From NCBI GenBank assembly GCA_946499505.1, contig CAMMSL010000009.1:1-64000 (forward strand): a stretch of DNA of 64,000 nucleotides. The letters run 5' to 3'. Made by a program: the position numbers and the translations under genes. Positions 38,491 through 47,567 of this stretch are shown piece by piece (the stretch's first letter is position 1; every line of letters starts with the position of its first letter). The notes under the pieces were generated by a model. The model did no database searches, was not told where the DNA came from, and saw nothing but the letters and a program-made list of their open reading frames with translations. Source of the DNA: an uncultured Lachnoclostridium sp. (GTDB lineage Bacteria > Bacillota > Clostridia > Lachnospirales > Lachnospiraceae).

Positions 38491-39534
38491 ATGGAATTAC
38501 ACGAGATACTTTACGAAGAACGGTTTTCTGCAGATGTACTGTCAAGGTTTACAAAAATGATACTGGTATTTCTGGTATTCTTTACGATGGCAGCAAATGT
38601 ATGTTTTAGCAATCCGGCTGCCGGACAAAACATATCATCTGCCCCTGAGACAGTCTTGCCGATCAGCTCAGATGCGGAGAGTAATGTGGGATTGGATGAA
38701 GCAGATGCGCTATTTGTCACTGAACTGGTGCTGCAGCCGATCATTTCTGGATCAGATAAATTTATGATTTCTGCGGATCCGGCATCGGCAGTAGTATTTC
38801 CGGCAAAGGTGGAGAATGGTATTTTGGATATGCTGGAAAAGACTGCAGCAGCTGTACCAGATGAATCTGAGGCAACAGTACCGGAAGGGCCTGCATTGTC
38901 CGTGCCGGATGGCCCCACAGCGGTGATACCGGAAGATACCGCGACAGTGATGCCGGAGGAACCTGAAGCAATAGTGCCGGAAGATCCTGCCGTATCTGTG
39001 CCGGAAGAACCTACAGTTCCGATTCCGCCCGAGAATGCCGTATCCGAAAGTGTAACTGGCGTGATCGATGGATTTCTTGTCAATGAATCCGGTATCATTT
39101 ACGGGATTTCAGATCCTGATCTGGTTGTAAATGACGGATATCTTGAGTTCCCGGCTGAGGGATGTACAGGGATCGCCGCGGGAACATTCGGCGGCGGGCT
39201 TCCATCTGTCCGCGAGATTTTTATCCCGGCTAATATTACATATATTGAAGAGGGCGCTTTTTCAGGACTTACGAATATGGAATGGTTTGAAATGGAATCA
39301 ACGGGTGCTTATTATACAGAAGAAGGCATACTCTTCTCTGAAAGTGGAACGTGCCTTCTGGCGTTTCCTGCCGGACGGACCGGCAATTATAAAGTGCCGT
39401 CCCATGTTGAGCGGTTTGCAGCCGGAGCCTTTGACAGTGCTCAAATCGAGGTGCTCGATGCGACGGCATGCACTCTCACAGATGTTTCCGGTATCCCGGA
39501 AAATATCAGCCTGCTTGTCAGAGAAACGCCCTAG
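38491..39534 (+). CDS. Secreted or anchored protein with Pro-Glu repeats and a BspA-type LRR domain
   Basis: A 347-aa protein: short N-terminal cytoplasmic part, one hydrophobic segment at about 23-45 (signal or anchor), then a linker, then at about 117-183 a run of VPE-type repeats (VPEGPALSVPDGPTAVIPED, MPEEPEAIVPED), then a domain of about 150 residues with leucine-rich units of the BspA/LRR_5 kind (IFIPANITYIEEGAFSGLTN, KVPSHVERFAAGAFDS). No sortase motif or membrane segment is seen at the C terminus. AAAGGAAAGGGAG precedes the ATG. It probably sits at the cell surface; binding partner unknown. Confidence 0.72.
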   Translation: MELHEILYEERFSADVLSRFTKMILVFLVFFTMAANVCFSNPAAGQNISSAPETVLPISSDAESNVGLDEADALFVTELVLQPIISGSDKFMISADPASAVVFPAKVENGILDMLEKTAAAVPDESEATVPEGPALSVPDGPTAVIPEDTATVMPEEPEAIVPEDPAVSVPEEPTVPIPPENAVSESVTGVIDGFLVNESGIIYGISDPDLVVNDGYLEFPAEGCTGIAAGTFGGGLPSVREIFIPANITYIEEGAFSGLTNMEWFEMESTGAYYTEEGILFSESGTCLLAFPAGRTGNYKVPSHVERFAAGAFDSAQIEVLDATACTLTDVSGIPENISLLVRETP

Positions 39535-39629
39535 TATTGTTGAAGAATCCTCTGAATTGTTTTATAATATTGGGTATATTACAGAAACATGACCTGCTGA
39601 TGTAGAGGCAGCAGAAGGGAGGGATCTTT

Positions 39630-40382
39630 ATGAGAGAGAAAAACATGCTTCAGATTTTAAAAGACAGCAGATATACTGTAGTCTTAAGCGGAGCCGGACT
39701 GATGGTTGAGAGCGGGTATCCGCTTCTGCGCGATGGAAAAGAATCCTATGAAATAGAAGAAAAATATGGATATTCTTTTGAGGAGATATTCAGCAGCGCA
39801 TTCTATTCCGCGAGAAAAGACCTGTTTTTCCGTTTTTATAAAGAATTCATCCTGAAGGCAACGGAAGTCCCGCCCGGAAAGGGATTTTATGCCCTGAAAA
39901 CCCTGCAGGATCACGGGCTGATCGATTCGATCATCACCCGGCGGATCGCAGGGCTTGAAGATCGGGCAGGGTGCAGGAATGTGCTGAATATGAAGGGGAC
40001 GATTTATGAAAATGTGTGTCCTTCCTGTGGGAGAAAATACCCTGTTGAATATATGAAAGAGGCAAAAGGGGTACCGCTTTGCGAAAAATGTATGACTGCC
40101 ATCCGGCCGCAGGTATGTCTGTTCGGAGAGATGCTCAATAACGCGCTTGTTACAAGAGCTGCGGAAGAGGTCGGGAAAGCAGATACTTTGCTGGTGCTCG
40201 GTGCCAATCTGACAACGCCTCTGTGCAGTCAGTTCCTGCAGTATTATACCGGACCAAACCTGATCCTTGTTACAGAGAAAGAGCACTATTCGGATCAGAG
40301 AGCGGACATCATCATCCGCGGAAGATGCGATGAATTCCTTGCCGACATGGTATCTGAATATGAAAAGCAAAATAAAGACTGA
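39630..40382 (+). CDS. Sir2-like protein lacking the catalytic His
   Basis: A 250-aa homologue of NAD-dependent protein deacylases. The nucleotide-binding start SGAGLMVESGYPLLR (20-34), the zinc ribbon Cys130, Cys133, Cys151 and Cys154 and the IRPQVCLFGEML segment are kept. The active-site motif TQNID reads TRRIA (103-107), the catalytic His of the usual LHG motif is Lys122 (NMKG), and the late GTSL motif reads GANL. So NAD may still be bound, but normal deacylase chemistry is unlikely. GGGAGGG precedes the ATG; gltX follows after 15 bases. Confidence 0.82.
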   Translation: MREKNMLQILKDSRYTVVLSGAGLMVESGYPLLRDGKESYEIEEKYGYSFEEIFSSAFYSARKDLFFRFYKEFILKATEVPPGKGFYALKTLQDHGLIDSIITRRIAGLEDRAGCRNVLNMKGTIYENVCPSCGRKYPVEYMKEAKGVPLCEKCMTAIRPQVCLFGEMLNNALVTRAAEEVGKADTLLVLGANLTTPLCSQFLQYYTGPNLILVTEKEHYSDQRADIIIRGRCDEFLADMVSEYEKQNKD

Positions 40383-40397
40383 AATTGGAGAGAAGAA

Positions 40398-41861
40398 ATG
40401 AGTAACCGAGTAAGAACAAGATTTGCACCCAGCCCGACAGGCAGGATGCACGTGGGCAACTTAAGAACTGCGCTTTATGCGTATCTGATCGCGAAACATG
40501 AGGGAGGAGACTTTATCCTGCGTGTGGAAGATACGGATCAGGAGCGTTATGTGGAGGGAGCCACGGATATTATATACAGGACACTTGCAAAGACAGGACT
40601 GATCCATGATGAAGGACCGGACAAGGACGGTGGATACGGACCATATATTCAGAGTGAGAGACAGGCATCAGGTCTTTATCTGAAATATGCAAAGCAGCTT
40701 GTGGAACAGGGGGACGCATACTACTGTTTCTGCGATAAAGAGCGTCTTGAATCGCTGAAAACATCTGTATCTGAGGACGGGACTGATATTGTTGTATATG
40801 ATAAGCACTGCCTCGGCTTAAGCCGCGAAGAGGTGGAGGCCAATCTGGCGGCGGGAAAACCGTGGGTGATCCGCCTGAACGTGCCGAATGAAGGAGAGAC
40901 TACGTTCCATGACGAGATATACGGTGATATTACGGTCCCGAACTCAGAACTTGACGATATGATCCTTATCAAATCAGATGGTTTCCCGACTTATAATTTC
41001 GCTAATGTGGTGGATGACCATTTAATGGGAATTACACACGTGGTAAGAGGCAATGAGTATCTGGCGTCAGCTCCGAAGTACAATCGCCTCTATGAAGCGT
41101 TCGGGTGGGAAGTACCTGTGTATGTACACTGTCCGCTGATCACAGATGAGAACCATAAAAAACTGAGCAAACGCAGTGGCCATTCTTCTTATGAAGATCT
41201 TATTGACCAGGGATTTGTCTCAGAGGCTGTTGTCAATTATGTGGCTCTTCTGGGGTGGTGTCCTTCTGACAACAGAGAGATTTTTTCACTGGAAGAACTG
41301 GTAAAAGAATTCGACTATCACCATATGAGCAAATCTCCGGCAGTGTTTGACACGACGAAGTTGAAATGGATGAACGGGGAATATCTGAAGGCAATGGACT
41401 TTGATAAATTCTACGAGATGGCGGAACCTTATATCAGGAAGACGGTTACAAAGGACTACGATCTCAGAAAGATAGCCGCGCTTGTCAAGACCAGGATCGA
41501 GATTTTCCCGGATATCAATGACCAGATTGACTTTATCGAGGAACTTCCGGATTATGACTGCGAGCTCTACAGGCACAAGAAAATGAAGACGGATCCGGAA
41601 AAAGGCCTGGCTCTTTTAGAAGAGGTGCTCCCCCTTCTGGAAGCTCAGGAGGATTACAGCAATGATGCGCTGTTCGAGATGCTCAAGGGATTTGCCGGCG
41701 AGAAAGGATACAAGATCGGATATGTGATGTGGCCGCTGCGCACGGCTGTTTCCGGAAAGCAGAGCACGCCGGGCGGTGCCACAGAGCTGATGGAAGTATT
41801 TGGAAAAGAGGAATCTCTGCGCAGGATCCGCAGAGGGATAGAGAAGTTACATGAAGTTTAA
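40398..41861 (+). CDS. gltX: Glutamate--tRNA ligase
   Basis: Class I synthetase charging tRNA-Glu (and in organisms with GatCAB, tRNA-Gln). The 487-aa product has the HIGH-equivalent [20 protein letters not shown] near 11-30 and the KMSKS-equivalent [15 protein letters not shown] near 255, with a C-terminal helical anticodon-binding domain. The Sir2-like gene lies 15 bases upstream and the helicase start overlaps its end by 11 bases. No T-box is present upstream, so regulation is not tRNA-sensing here. Confidence 0.96.
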   Translation: MSNRVRTRFAPSPTGRMHVGNLRTALYAYLIAKHEGGDFILRVEDTDQERYVEGATDIIYRTLAKTGLIHDEGPDKDGGYGPYIQSERQASGLYLKYAKQLVEQGDAYYCFCDKERLESLKTSVSEDGTDIVVYDKHCLGLSREEVEANLAAGKPWVIRLNVPNEGETTFHDEIYGDITVPNSELDDMILIKSDGFPTYNFANVVDDHLMGITHVVRGNEYLASAPKYNRLYEAFGWEVPVYVHCPLITDENHKKLSKRSGHSSYEDLIDQGFVSEAVVNYVALLGWCPSDNREIFSLEELVKEFDYHHMSKSPAVFDTTKLKWMNGEYLKAMDFDKFYEMAEPYIRKTVTKDYDLRKIAALVKTRIEIFPDINDQIDFIEELPDYDCELYRHKKMKTDPEKGLALLEEVLPLLEAQEDYSNDALFEMLKGFAGEKGYKIGYVMWPLRTAVSGKQSTPGGATELMEVFGKEESLRRIRRGIEKLHEV

Positions 41862-43683
41862 TGACATGCAGCAGAAAGCGGTCGTTCACAGAACCGGGCC
41901 CTGTCAGGTATTGGCAGGGCCCGGTTCGGGTAAGACGCTCACGGTCGTAAACCGGATCCGATATCTGATCGAAAAGTGTAATGTAAGGCCTGAGGAAATC
42001 CTGGTCGTTACATTTACCCGGTATGCGGCTGCTGAGATGAAATCAAGACTGGCCGCTCTCATGGGCAGAAAAAACATTCCTGTGACAGCGGGTACTTTTC
42101 ACGGGATTTATTACGGGATTCTGAAATGGGCTTACAAATTTGACAGCCGCAATATTCTTTCAGAAGAAGAAAAGTATCAGATCCTCAGATCTGTCATATC
42201 CGGACAGGATCTGGAGGTGTTCGATGAGGAGGACTTTCTCAGGGATATTGCGGAAGAGATCGGAAAGATCAAAAATAACAGGCTTCCGGTGGACGAATTC
42301 GTGTCTGCAAAAGTGAATGCAGGGGCATTTCGGGATATATACCGGGCGTATGAAGAAAGGCGGAAGTCTCTCAGAAAAATAGATTTTGACGATATGCTGG
42401 TCGTGTGTTATGAGCTCTTCCGGTCCAGACCGGATGTGCTTGCCATGTGGCAGAAGAAGTTCCGATATATCCTGGTGGATGAATTTCAGGATATCAACCG
42501 CGTGCAGTATGATGTGATCCGCATGCTCGCCCTCCCGGAAAATAATCTCTATGTTGTTGGAGATGACGATCAGGCGATTTACGGTTTCAGGGGTGCTGAT
42601 TCCGAGCTGATGTTTCAGTTCCTTAAGGATTACCCGGATGCTGAGCAGATCGTGCTGGGAACAAATTATCGTTCTACGGGAAATATCGTGAAAAATTCTC
42701 TGAAAGTGATCAGTCATAATAAGAGGCGTTTTCAGAAAGAGCTGAAAGCAGTAAAGGACAGCGGAAAATGCCTGCATGTCCAGGAACTTGGGAGCCCGGC
42801 AGAAGAAGCAGAGTATGTGGCGGATCAGATTGAAAAGTATATTGACACCGGAAATGCCGCGGAGGAGACTGCTGTCCTGTTCCGGATCCATACAGATGCC
42901 CGTCCTCTTGTGGAGGAACTCATCAAACGGCATATCCCGTTTCAGATCAAAGAGCATCTTCCCAATATTTATGACCATTTTATTGCAAAAGATATACAGG
43001 CTTATCTGCGTCTGGCAATCGGCAGCAGAGAACGGAGGGATTTCCTTCAGGTTATGAACCGGCCGAAACGCTATATCGGCCGGGACAGTCTTTCGGGGAC
43101 AAAGATTTCGTTTGAGGATATCAGGAAATTTTACTGTGACAAGGACTGGATGATGGATCGGATCGATCAGTTCGAGTGGGATGTGAAAATGCTGACAAAG
43201 ATGGCGCCCTATGCAGCAATCCAGTACATCCGCAAGCGGATCGGATATGACGACTTTATCAAGGATTATGCCTATACTCATAATGTGGACCGCGCGGAGC
43301 TGAATGAAATCCTTGCCGAGCTGGAGGAGTCGGCAAAGCCCTGCTCATCTATTGAAGAATGGTTCCGGCATATTGAGGAGTACACAGAAACATTGCGCCT
43401 GAAAGAACGGCAGAAAAGTATGGACCAGGAAGGTGTGCGGCTGATGACTCTGCACGCCGCCAAAGGACTTGAGTTTGATGCTGTCTGGCTTATCGAGGCC
43501 ATGGAGGGTCAGATCCCCTATAAAAAGGCAAAGACGGATAAGGAGACAGAGGAAGAGAGAAGGCTGTTCTATGTGGGAATGACAAGAGCAAAGGAGCAGC
43601 TTACGGTCTGCTATACAAAAACAAAAAACGGGAAAGCTGCAGAACCTTCCCGTTTTGTAGATGAATTATTGGAAGACGGATAA
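41851..43683 (+). CDS. UvrD/PcrA-type superfamily 1 DNA helicase
   Basis: A 610-aa ATP-dependent DNA helicase: Q motif [16 protein letters not shown], Walker [16 protein letters not shown], motif Ic [16 protein letters not shown], Walker [16 protein letters not shown], motif [19 protein letters not shown], motif [18 protein letters not shown] and motif [17 protein letters not shown]. It is about 100-130 residues shorter than PcrA, mainly in domains 1B/2B and the C-terminal tail, so it is a compact paralogue. It starts within gltX with a weak ribosome site, suggesting coupling. A terminator-like hairpin lies in its last codons. Confidence 0.9.
   Translation: MKFNDMQQKAVVHRTGPCQVLAGPGSGKTLTVVNRIRYLIEKCNVRPEEILVVTFTRYAAAEMKSRLAALMGRKNIPVTAGTFHGIYYGILKWAYKFDSRNILSEEEKYQILRSVISGQDLEVFDEEDFLRDIAEEIGKIKNNRLPVDEFVSAKVNAGAFRDIYRAYEERRKSLRKIDFDDMLVVCYELFRSRPDVLAMWQKKFRYILVDEFQDINRVQYDVIRMLALPENNLYVVGDDDQAIYGFRGADSELMFQFLKDYPDAEQIVLGTNYRSTGNIVKNSLKVISHNKRRFQKELKAVKDSGKCLHVQELGSPAEEAEYVADQIEKYIDTGNAAEETAVLFRIHTDARPLVEELIKRHIPFQIKEHLPNIYDHFIAKDIQAYLRLAIGSRERRDFLQVMNRPKRYIGRDSLSGTKISFEDIRKFYCDKDWMMDRIDQFEWDVKMLTKMAPYAAIQYIRKRIGYDDFIKDYAYTHNVDRAELNEILAELEESAKPCSSIEEWFRHIEEYTETLRLKERQKSMDQEGVRLMTLHAAKGLEFDAVWLIEAMEGQIPYKKAKTDKETEEERRLFYVGMTRAKEQLTVCYTKTKNGKAAEPSRFVDELLEDG
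43623..43656 (-). terminator. Terminator of the DUF1292 gene, embedded in the helicase coding end
   Basis: AAAACGGGAA (43625-43634) pairs with TTCCCGTTTT (43647-43656), 10 bp. Read on the minus strand the stem ends in TTTTTTGT, a good intrinsic terminator for the gene whose stop is at 43689. It overlaps the last codons of the plus-strand helicase. Confidence 0.75.
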
Positions 43684-43688
43684 ACGGC

Positions 43689-43994
43689 TTACTCGATGTC
43701 ATCCAGGTCAATATCGCCGAAATCCTGATCTTCCATCCATTCGTTAAATGCTTCAGATACCCGGTCAAATTCTTCGTCCTCCAGAATATTTTCAAGCCCG
43801 GGTTCCTCCTCTTCGCCATTGTCGATCAGACGGTAGAGATAGATCTGGCCGTCATCGCTTTCCCCGTCATCATTTAAGGGAAGCAGCGCGATGTACTGCT
43901 GTCCATCGACTTCAAAAATGGTGAGGACATCGCATTCCAGTTCCTCATCATTTTCCAGTGTCAAAGTTACAGTGAGTGATTCATTTTCATTCAT
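43689..43994 (-). CDS. DUF1292 family protein
   Basis: A 101-aa acidic protein of the YrzB/DUF1292 family: VTLTLENDEELECDVLTIFE, then QQYIALLPLND and QIYLYRLIDNGEEEEPGLEN, with an Asp-rich C terminus (EDQDFGDIDLDDIE). The family is common in Firmicutes and has no settled function. AAGGAG at 44009-44004, nine bases before ATG 43994, decides the start; the open frame upstream to 44129 is not supported. Convergent with the helicase (5-base gap) and divergent from the lipoprotein gene. Confidence 0.9.
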   Translation of the reverse strand: MNENESLTVTLTLENDEELECDVLTIFEVDGQQYIALLPLNDDGESDDGQIYLYRLIDNGEEEEPGLENILEDEEFDRVSEAFNEWMEDQDFGDIDLDDIE

Positions 43995-44053
43995 ATGGTC
44001 TTTCTCCTTTGGCATGCCCGTTGATTTACGGCATTTATGTACCATGATGGTAT

Positions 44054-44082
44054 CAGATAGCGAGGGAAAAAGCAAGTTGCAA
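44054..44082 (-). promoter_or_regulatory. Probable promoter of the DUF1292 gene
   Basis: Minus strand TTGCAA (44082-44077), 17 bases, TATCTG (44059-44054). Confidence 0.45.
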
Positions 44083-44086
44083 TCTA

Positions 44087-44114
44087 TTGACATTCCCCTG
44101 AAACACGGTAGAAT
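44087..44114 (+). promoter_or_regulatory. Promoter of the sugar-type binding lipoprotein
   Basis: TTGACA (44087-44092), 16-base spacer, TAGAAT (44109-44114), about 45 bases before the ATG. Confidence 0.65.
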
Positions 44115-44158
44115 GAAAGAGAAGAGCACTAGAAAAACCGGATCAGGAGGAATACGAA

Positions 44159-45148
44159 ATGAAGAAAGAGAAAACGATACTTGTCCTGATGGCTTTATTT
44201 GCGGTACTTTTTATTTCGGGATGTAAACAGAACGTAGGTACTCCTGAGGATAATGCTGTAGTAGAAGAAACAGAGGAAGAAGAGGATCAGACGGGTGGCC
44301 ATATTTATGGATTCTGCGCTTCGGATCTGTCAGATCCTTTTTATGATGTGTTGAAAGAATCGGTAGGGACCACCGCCAGTGAAGAGGGGAGCCGTATGCT
44401 CGTGCGAGATGCGGACGGTGATGCAGAACTGCAGATCAGCCAGATCCGGGAACTGATCGGCAAGGAAGTAGAAGCGGTCTTTCTCTGCCCGGTGGATCCG
44501 TCTGCGGTCACGCCCGCCCTGGAGGCACTCGGTGAGGCGGATATTCCTGTTGTGAATCTGGATGTGCGGGTGGACGAGACCGGACTGACGGAAGCGTTTG
44601 TGGGCTCGGATGATTATAATGCGGGAAAACTATGTGGTGAGGATCTGACCGGCAGAAAGCCGGACGGAGGTTCGGTAGTGATCGTTGACAGCCTGGATTC
44701 TGCAGCGGCCAATGAGCGCATCACAGGTTTTGAAGAGGCGATCAGCAAGGTGGGCTTTGAAGTTATGAGGATCGATACAGGAAATGATTACACCACGATC
44801 CCGGGTCAGCTTCGGGAGATCCTTACTGGCGGAGAACAGATAGATGCCATTATGTGCGCGGACGACTGTATGGCTGAACAGGTGCTGGAAACGCTGGATG
44901 CAGAGGAGAGAAATGATATTCCTGTATACAGCGTAGGGGGATCCCCGGCGGTGAAGACCGCCCTGGCGGATCTCGCCAGCCCGATGACGGGAGTCGGGGC
45001 AAGGTCCCCGATCAATATGGGGAAGACAGCCGTAAAGACAGCGGCTGCGATCCTGGAAAACAGTGCCTATGAACCGGAGACATATGTTGAGACGTTCTTT
45101 ATCGATAAGGATAATGTAGACATGTATGGAACAGATGGCTGGCAATGA
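44159..45148 (+). CDS. Orphan sugar-type ABC substrate-binding lipoprotein
   Basis: A 329-aa lipoprotein of the periplasmic-binding-protein/LacI-like fold (RbsB type). Signal peptide MKKEKTILVLMALFAVLFIS ends at the lipobox ISGC (Cys22), followed by an acidic linker. The mature part shows IYGFCASDLSDPFYDVLKES, LISGxxxDAIF-like AVFLCPVDPSAVTPALEA, GSDDYNAGKLCGEDL and a late MTGVGARSPINMGKTAVKTA. No permease or ATPase lies nearby, so it either serves a transporter encoded elsewhere or acts as a sensor partner. GGAGG precedes the ATG. Its stop overlaps an in-frame ATG of the next gene. Confidence 0.85.
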   Translation: MKKEKTILVLMALFAVLFISGCKQNVGTPEDNAVVEETEEEEDQTGGHIYGFCASDLSDPFYDVLKESVGTTASEEGSRMLVRDADGDAELQISQIRELIGKEVEAVFLCPVDPSAVTPALEALGEADIPVVNLDVRVDETGLTEAFVGSDDYNAGKLCGEDLTGRKPDGGSVVIVDSLDSAAANERITGFEEAISKVGFEVMRIDTGNDYTTIPGQLREILTGGEQIDAIMCADDCMAEQVLETLDAEERNDIPVYSVGGSPAVKTALADLASPMTGVGARSPINMGKTAVKTAAAILENSAYEPETYVETFFIDKDNVDMYGTDGWQ

Positions 45149-45162
45149 GAAAGGAACGGAAT

Positions 45163-46947
45163 ATGAAGAAGATAACAGGAAGACCACAGCCCTTTGGCAC
45201 TGTAGTCGAAGGGACAAAAGTAAATTTTGCATTGCGTGTTCCCGCGGGAAAGGAATGTGAGCTTTTACTGTACAGAGAGGGAAAGACAAGACCGGAATGT
45301 ACGTTTGACATGCCGGAGAACGAGGGGATCGGAGAAGTACGCTTCCTGGCAGTTGACGGCATTGATGCCGGACAGTATGAATATAATTTCCGTATAGACG
45401 GGAAAGTATGTCTTGATCCTTATGTGAGAGAAGTCGCAGGCAAAGAGGCTTTTGGGAAAAAGAGAGATCTTCAGAAACATGAGATCCGCGGGAAGATCGT
45501 TTCACCGGAGTATGACTGGGAAAATGACCGGAGACTTCATCTCCCGTGGAATGAAGTCGTGGCATACAGCCTCCATGTAAGAGGATTTACGAAGCACAGT
45601 TCGTCAAGAGTGATCCACAAAGGGACTTATCTCGGACTTATTGAGAAAATTCCTTACCTGCAGCAGCTCGGCATCAATCAGATCCAGTGCATGCCGGTCT
45701 ATGAATTTGAAGAATGCGGGAAGACAAAAGTCAATTACTGGGGATACGGACCGGCTCATTATTTTGCGCCGAAAGAAGCGTATGCTGCAGGAAATTCGGC
45801 TGTCCATGAACTTAAAGATATGGTCAAAGAGTGCCACAGGGCCGGGATCGAGGTGGTTCTGGAGATGCCTTTCACAGAAGGTGTACCCGCGCAGACTGCG
45901 CTGGAGTGCCTGAGATTTTATATGCTCGAGTATCATGTGGACGGTTTCGTCGTAAATCCGTACTGTGTGCCATGGGAGATGCTCTGTGAGGACCCGTTGC
46001 TCAAGGATATCAAGCTGATGAGGAAGGACGATGCATTCCAGAATATCATGCGGCGGTTCCTCAAGGGCGATGAGAATATGGTAAATGATGTGATATGGGC
46101 TCTGCCGCATCATTCCGCTTCAGACGGGAAATGTAACTATATCACTACGCAGACGGGATTTACCCTGTGGGATCTTGTTTCCTACGACTGTAAGCACAAT
46201 GAAGCCAACGGTGAAAACAATACGGACGGACCGGATTATAATTACAGCTGGAACTGCGGAGCAGAAGGACCGAGCCGCAAGCGCGCTGTCACGACGCTCA
46301 GAAAAAATCAGGTGAGAAATGCCTTTGCACTCCTGCTTCTGGCGCAGGGCACGCCCTGCATTCTTGCGGGGGATGAGTTCTACAACAGTCAGAAGGGAAA
46401 TAATAATGTCTATTGTCAGGACAATGAGATCGGATGGGTTGAGTGGAATAAATTAAAGACTGACGATACGCTTTTCAATTATGTCAGGGAGCTGATCGCT
46501 TTCCGAAAGAAACATCCGTGTCTTCACCGTGCAGAAGAACTCAAAGGTCTGGACCGGACGGCATGCGGAGTGCCGGACGTGTCCTATCACGGTGAAAATG
46601 CATGGCAGGTAAAATCAGAAGTGTACAGCAGGCAGCTCGGGGTGCTTTATGCAGGAGAGGACCTGGGAGACACAGAATGTTTTATCGCATATAACATGCA
46701 CTGGCTTCCCCATGATTTTGCATTGCCGTCCCCGGGAAAGGAGAAGAGATGGTGTCTCGTGGCCGACACAGAGAAAGGATTTGTATCTGCGCCGGTTCTG
46801 CTGGAAGACCAGAAGAAGATTGCTCTCCCGGAGAGGAGCATCGTTGTCCTTGTGAGTGAAAAGCAGCCGAAAAAGGCAAAGAAGCCGTCTCCGCGGACAA
46901 GGGCAAGAAAAACAGTGACAAAAATCGGAGAACAGGAGCAACAATGA
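45163..46947 (+). CDS. GH13 (isoamylase/GlgX-like) homologue without catalytic residues
   Basis: A 594-aa protein with the layout of glycogen-debranching enzymes: N-terminal CBM48-like domain (GRPQPFGTVVEGTKVNFALR), then a GH13 barrel with CMPVYEFEE (176-184), VNYWGYGPAHYFAPKEAYA, LVSYDCKHNEANGENNTDG and AQGTPCILAGDEF. Yet the four conserved regions are altered: region I reads VLEMPFTEG, region II DGFVVNPY has Asn265 where the nucleophile Asp stands and Val263 for the Arg, no general-acid Glu is seen, and region IV reads TTQTG (Thr331 for Asp). It is therefore probably a non-hydrolytic glycan-binding or regulatory protein. AAAGGAACGG precedes the ATG. The end overlaps the next gene by 4 bases. 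Confidence 0.85.
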   Translation: MKKITGRPQPFGTVVEGTKVNFALRVPAGKECELLLYREGKTRPECTFDMPENEGIGEVRFLAVDGIDAGQYEYNFRIDGKVCLDPYVREVAGKEAFGKKRDLQKHEIRGKIVSPEYDWENDRRLHLPWNEVVAYSLHVRGFTKHSSSRVIHKGTYLGLIEKIPYLQQLGINQIQCMPVYEFEECGKTKVNYWGYGPAHYFAPKEAYAAGNSAVHELKDMVKECHRAGIEVVLEMPFTEGVPAQTALECLRFYMLEYHVDGFVVNPYCVPWEMLCEDPLLKDIKLMRKDDAFQNIMRRFLKGDENMVNDVIWALPHHSASDGKCNYITTQTGFTLWDLVSYDCKHNEANGENNTDGPDYNYSWNCGAEGPSRKRAVTTLRKNQVRNAFALLLLAQGTPCILAGDEFYNSQKGNNNVYCQDNEIGWVEWNKLKTDDTLFNYVRELIAFRKKHPCLHRAEELKGLDRTACGVPDVSYHGENAWQVKSEVYSRQLGVLYAGEDLGDTECFIAYNMHWLPHDFALPSPGKEKRWCLVADTEKGFVSAPVLLEDQKKIALPERSIVVLVSEKQPKKAKKPSPRTRARKTVTKIGEQEQQ

Positions 46948-47477
46948 TAAAAGCACTGGCGCATTTTCATACGATCACAAAGCATAAGATCCTGGTCATG
47001 AAAGAATGTTTCCGGGTGGGGCTGTACCGGCAGGGGCTGCTCCACGATCTTTCCAAGTACAGTCCCACGGAGTTCCGGGTCGGCTGTAAATATTATCAGG
47101 GAACAAGGAGCCCGAATAACGCAGAGCGGGAGGATAAAGGATATTCCTCGGCATGGCTTCATCACAAAGGAAGAAACAAACATCACTATGAATACTGGAT
47201 CGATTACAGTCTGGATGGAAAACATGTGCTTGCAGGCATGAAGATGCCGGTCAGGTATGTGGTGGAGATGTTTCTCGACAGGATCGCTGCGAGCAAAGTC
47301 TATAAAGGCAGCAAATATAAAGACAGCGATCCCATTGAGTATTACATGAACGGAAAGGCGGGGGAGCTGATGCATCCCGAGACCCGCGCCCTGCTGGAAA
47401 AACTACTTCATATGCTGGCAGAGCAGGGGGAAGAGGAGACTTACCGTTATATTAAGAAAGAAGTTTTAAAAAAATGA
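46944..47477 (+). CDS. DUF5662 family protein
   Basis: A 177-aa cytosolic protein rich in His and Tyr: GLYRQGLLHDLSKYSPTEF at about 26-44 and SAWLHHKGRNKHHYEYWID at about 69-87. The spaced H-HD-HH pattern with a mostly helical prediction resembles a metal-dependent HD-type phosphohydrolase, but this is inference. I match it to DUF5662 from memory. The ATG overlaps the stop of the GH13-like gene (ATGA), so they are coupled. Confidence 0.75.
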   Translation: MIKALAHFHTITKHKILVMKECFRVGLYRQGLLHDLSKYSPTEFRVGCKYYQGTRSPNNAEREDKGYSSAWLHHKGRNKHHYEYWIDYSLDGKHVLAGMKMPVRYVVEMFLDRIAASKVYKGSKYKDSDPIEYYMNGKAGELMHPETRALLEKLLHMLAEQGEEETYRYIKKEVLKK

Positions 47478-47482
47478 TAGAA

Positions 47483-47541
47483 GCCCCGGACGGGTACTGA
47501 AAACGGCGGACAGCCGGTCTGGTACACGCCCGGGGTTTTAT
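47483..47541. terminator. Terminator between DUF5662 and luxS
   Basis: GCCCCGG at the left pairs with CCGGGG(T) at the right within a 14-bp imperfect stem (CCCCGGACGGGTAC against GTACACGCCCGGGG), followed by TTTTATAT on the plus strand. It separates convergent genes. Confidence 0.7.
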
Positions 47542-47567
47542 ATCCCTCTTGTTTATCTGGATAAAGT

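Noticed and set aside
38815-39030. CRISPR-like array suggested by repeated CCGGA(A/G) units
   Set aside because: The repeats are short, irregular and in frame with a coding sequence (VPE repeats), with no spacers.
40383-40397. T-box leader before gltX
   Set aside because: Only 15 bases separate gltX from the Sir2-like gene.
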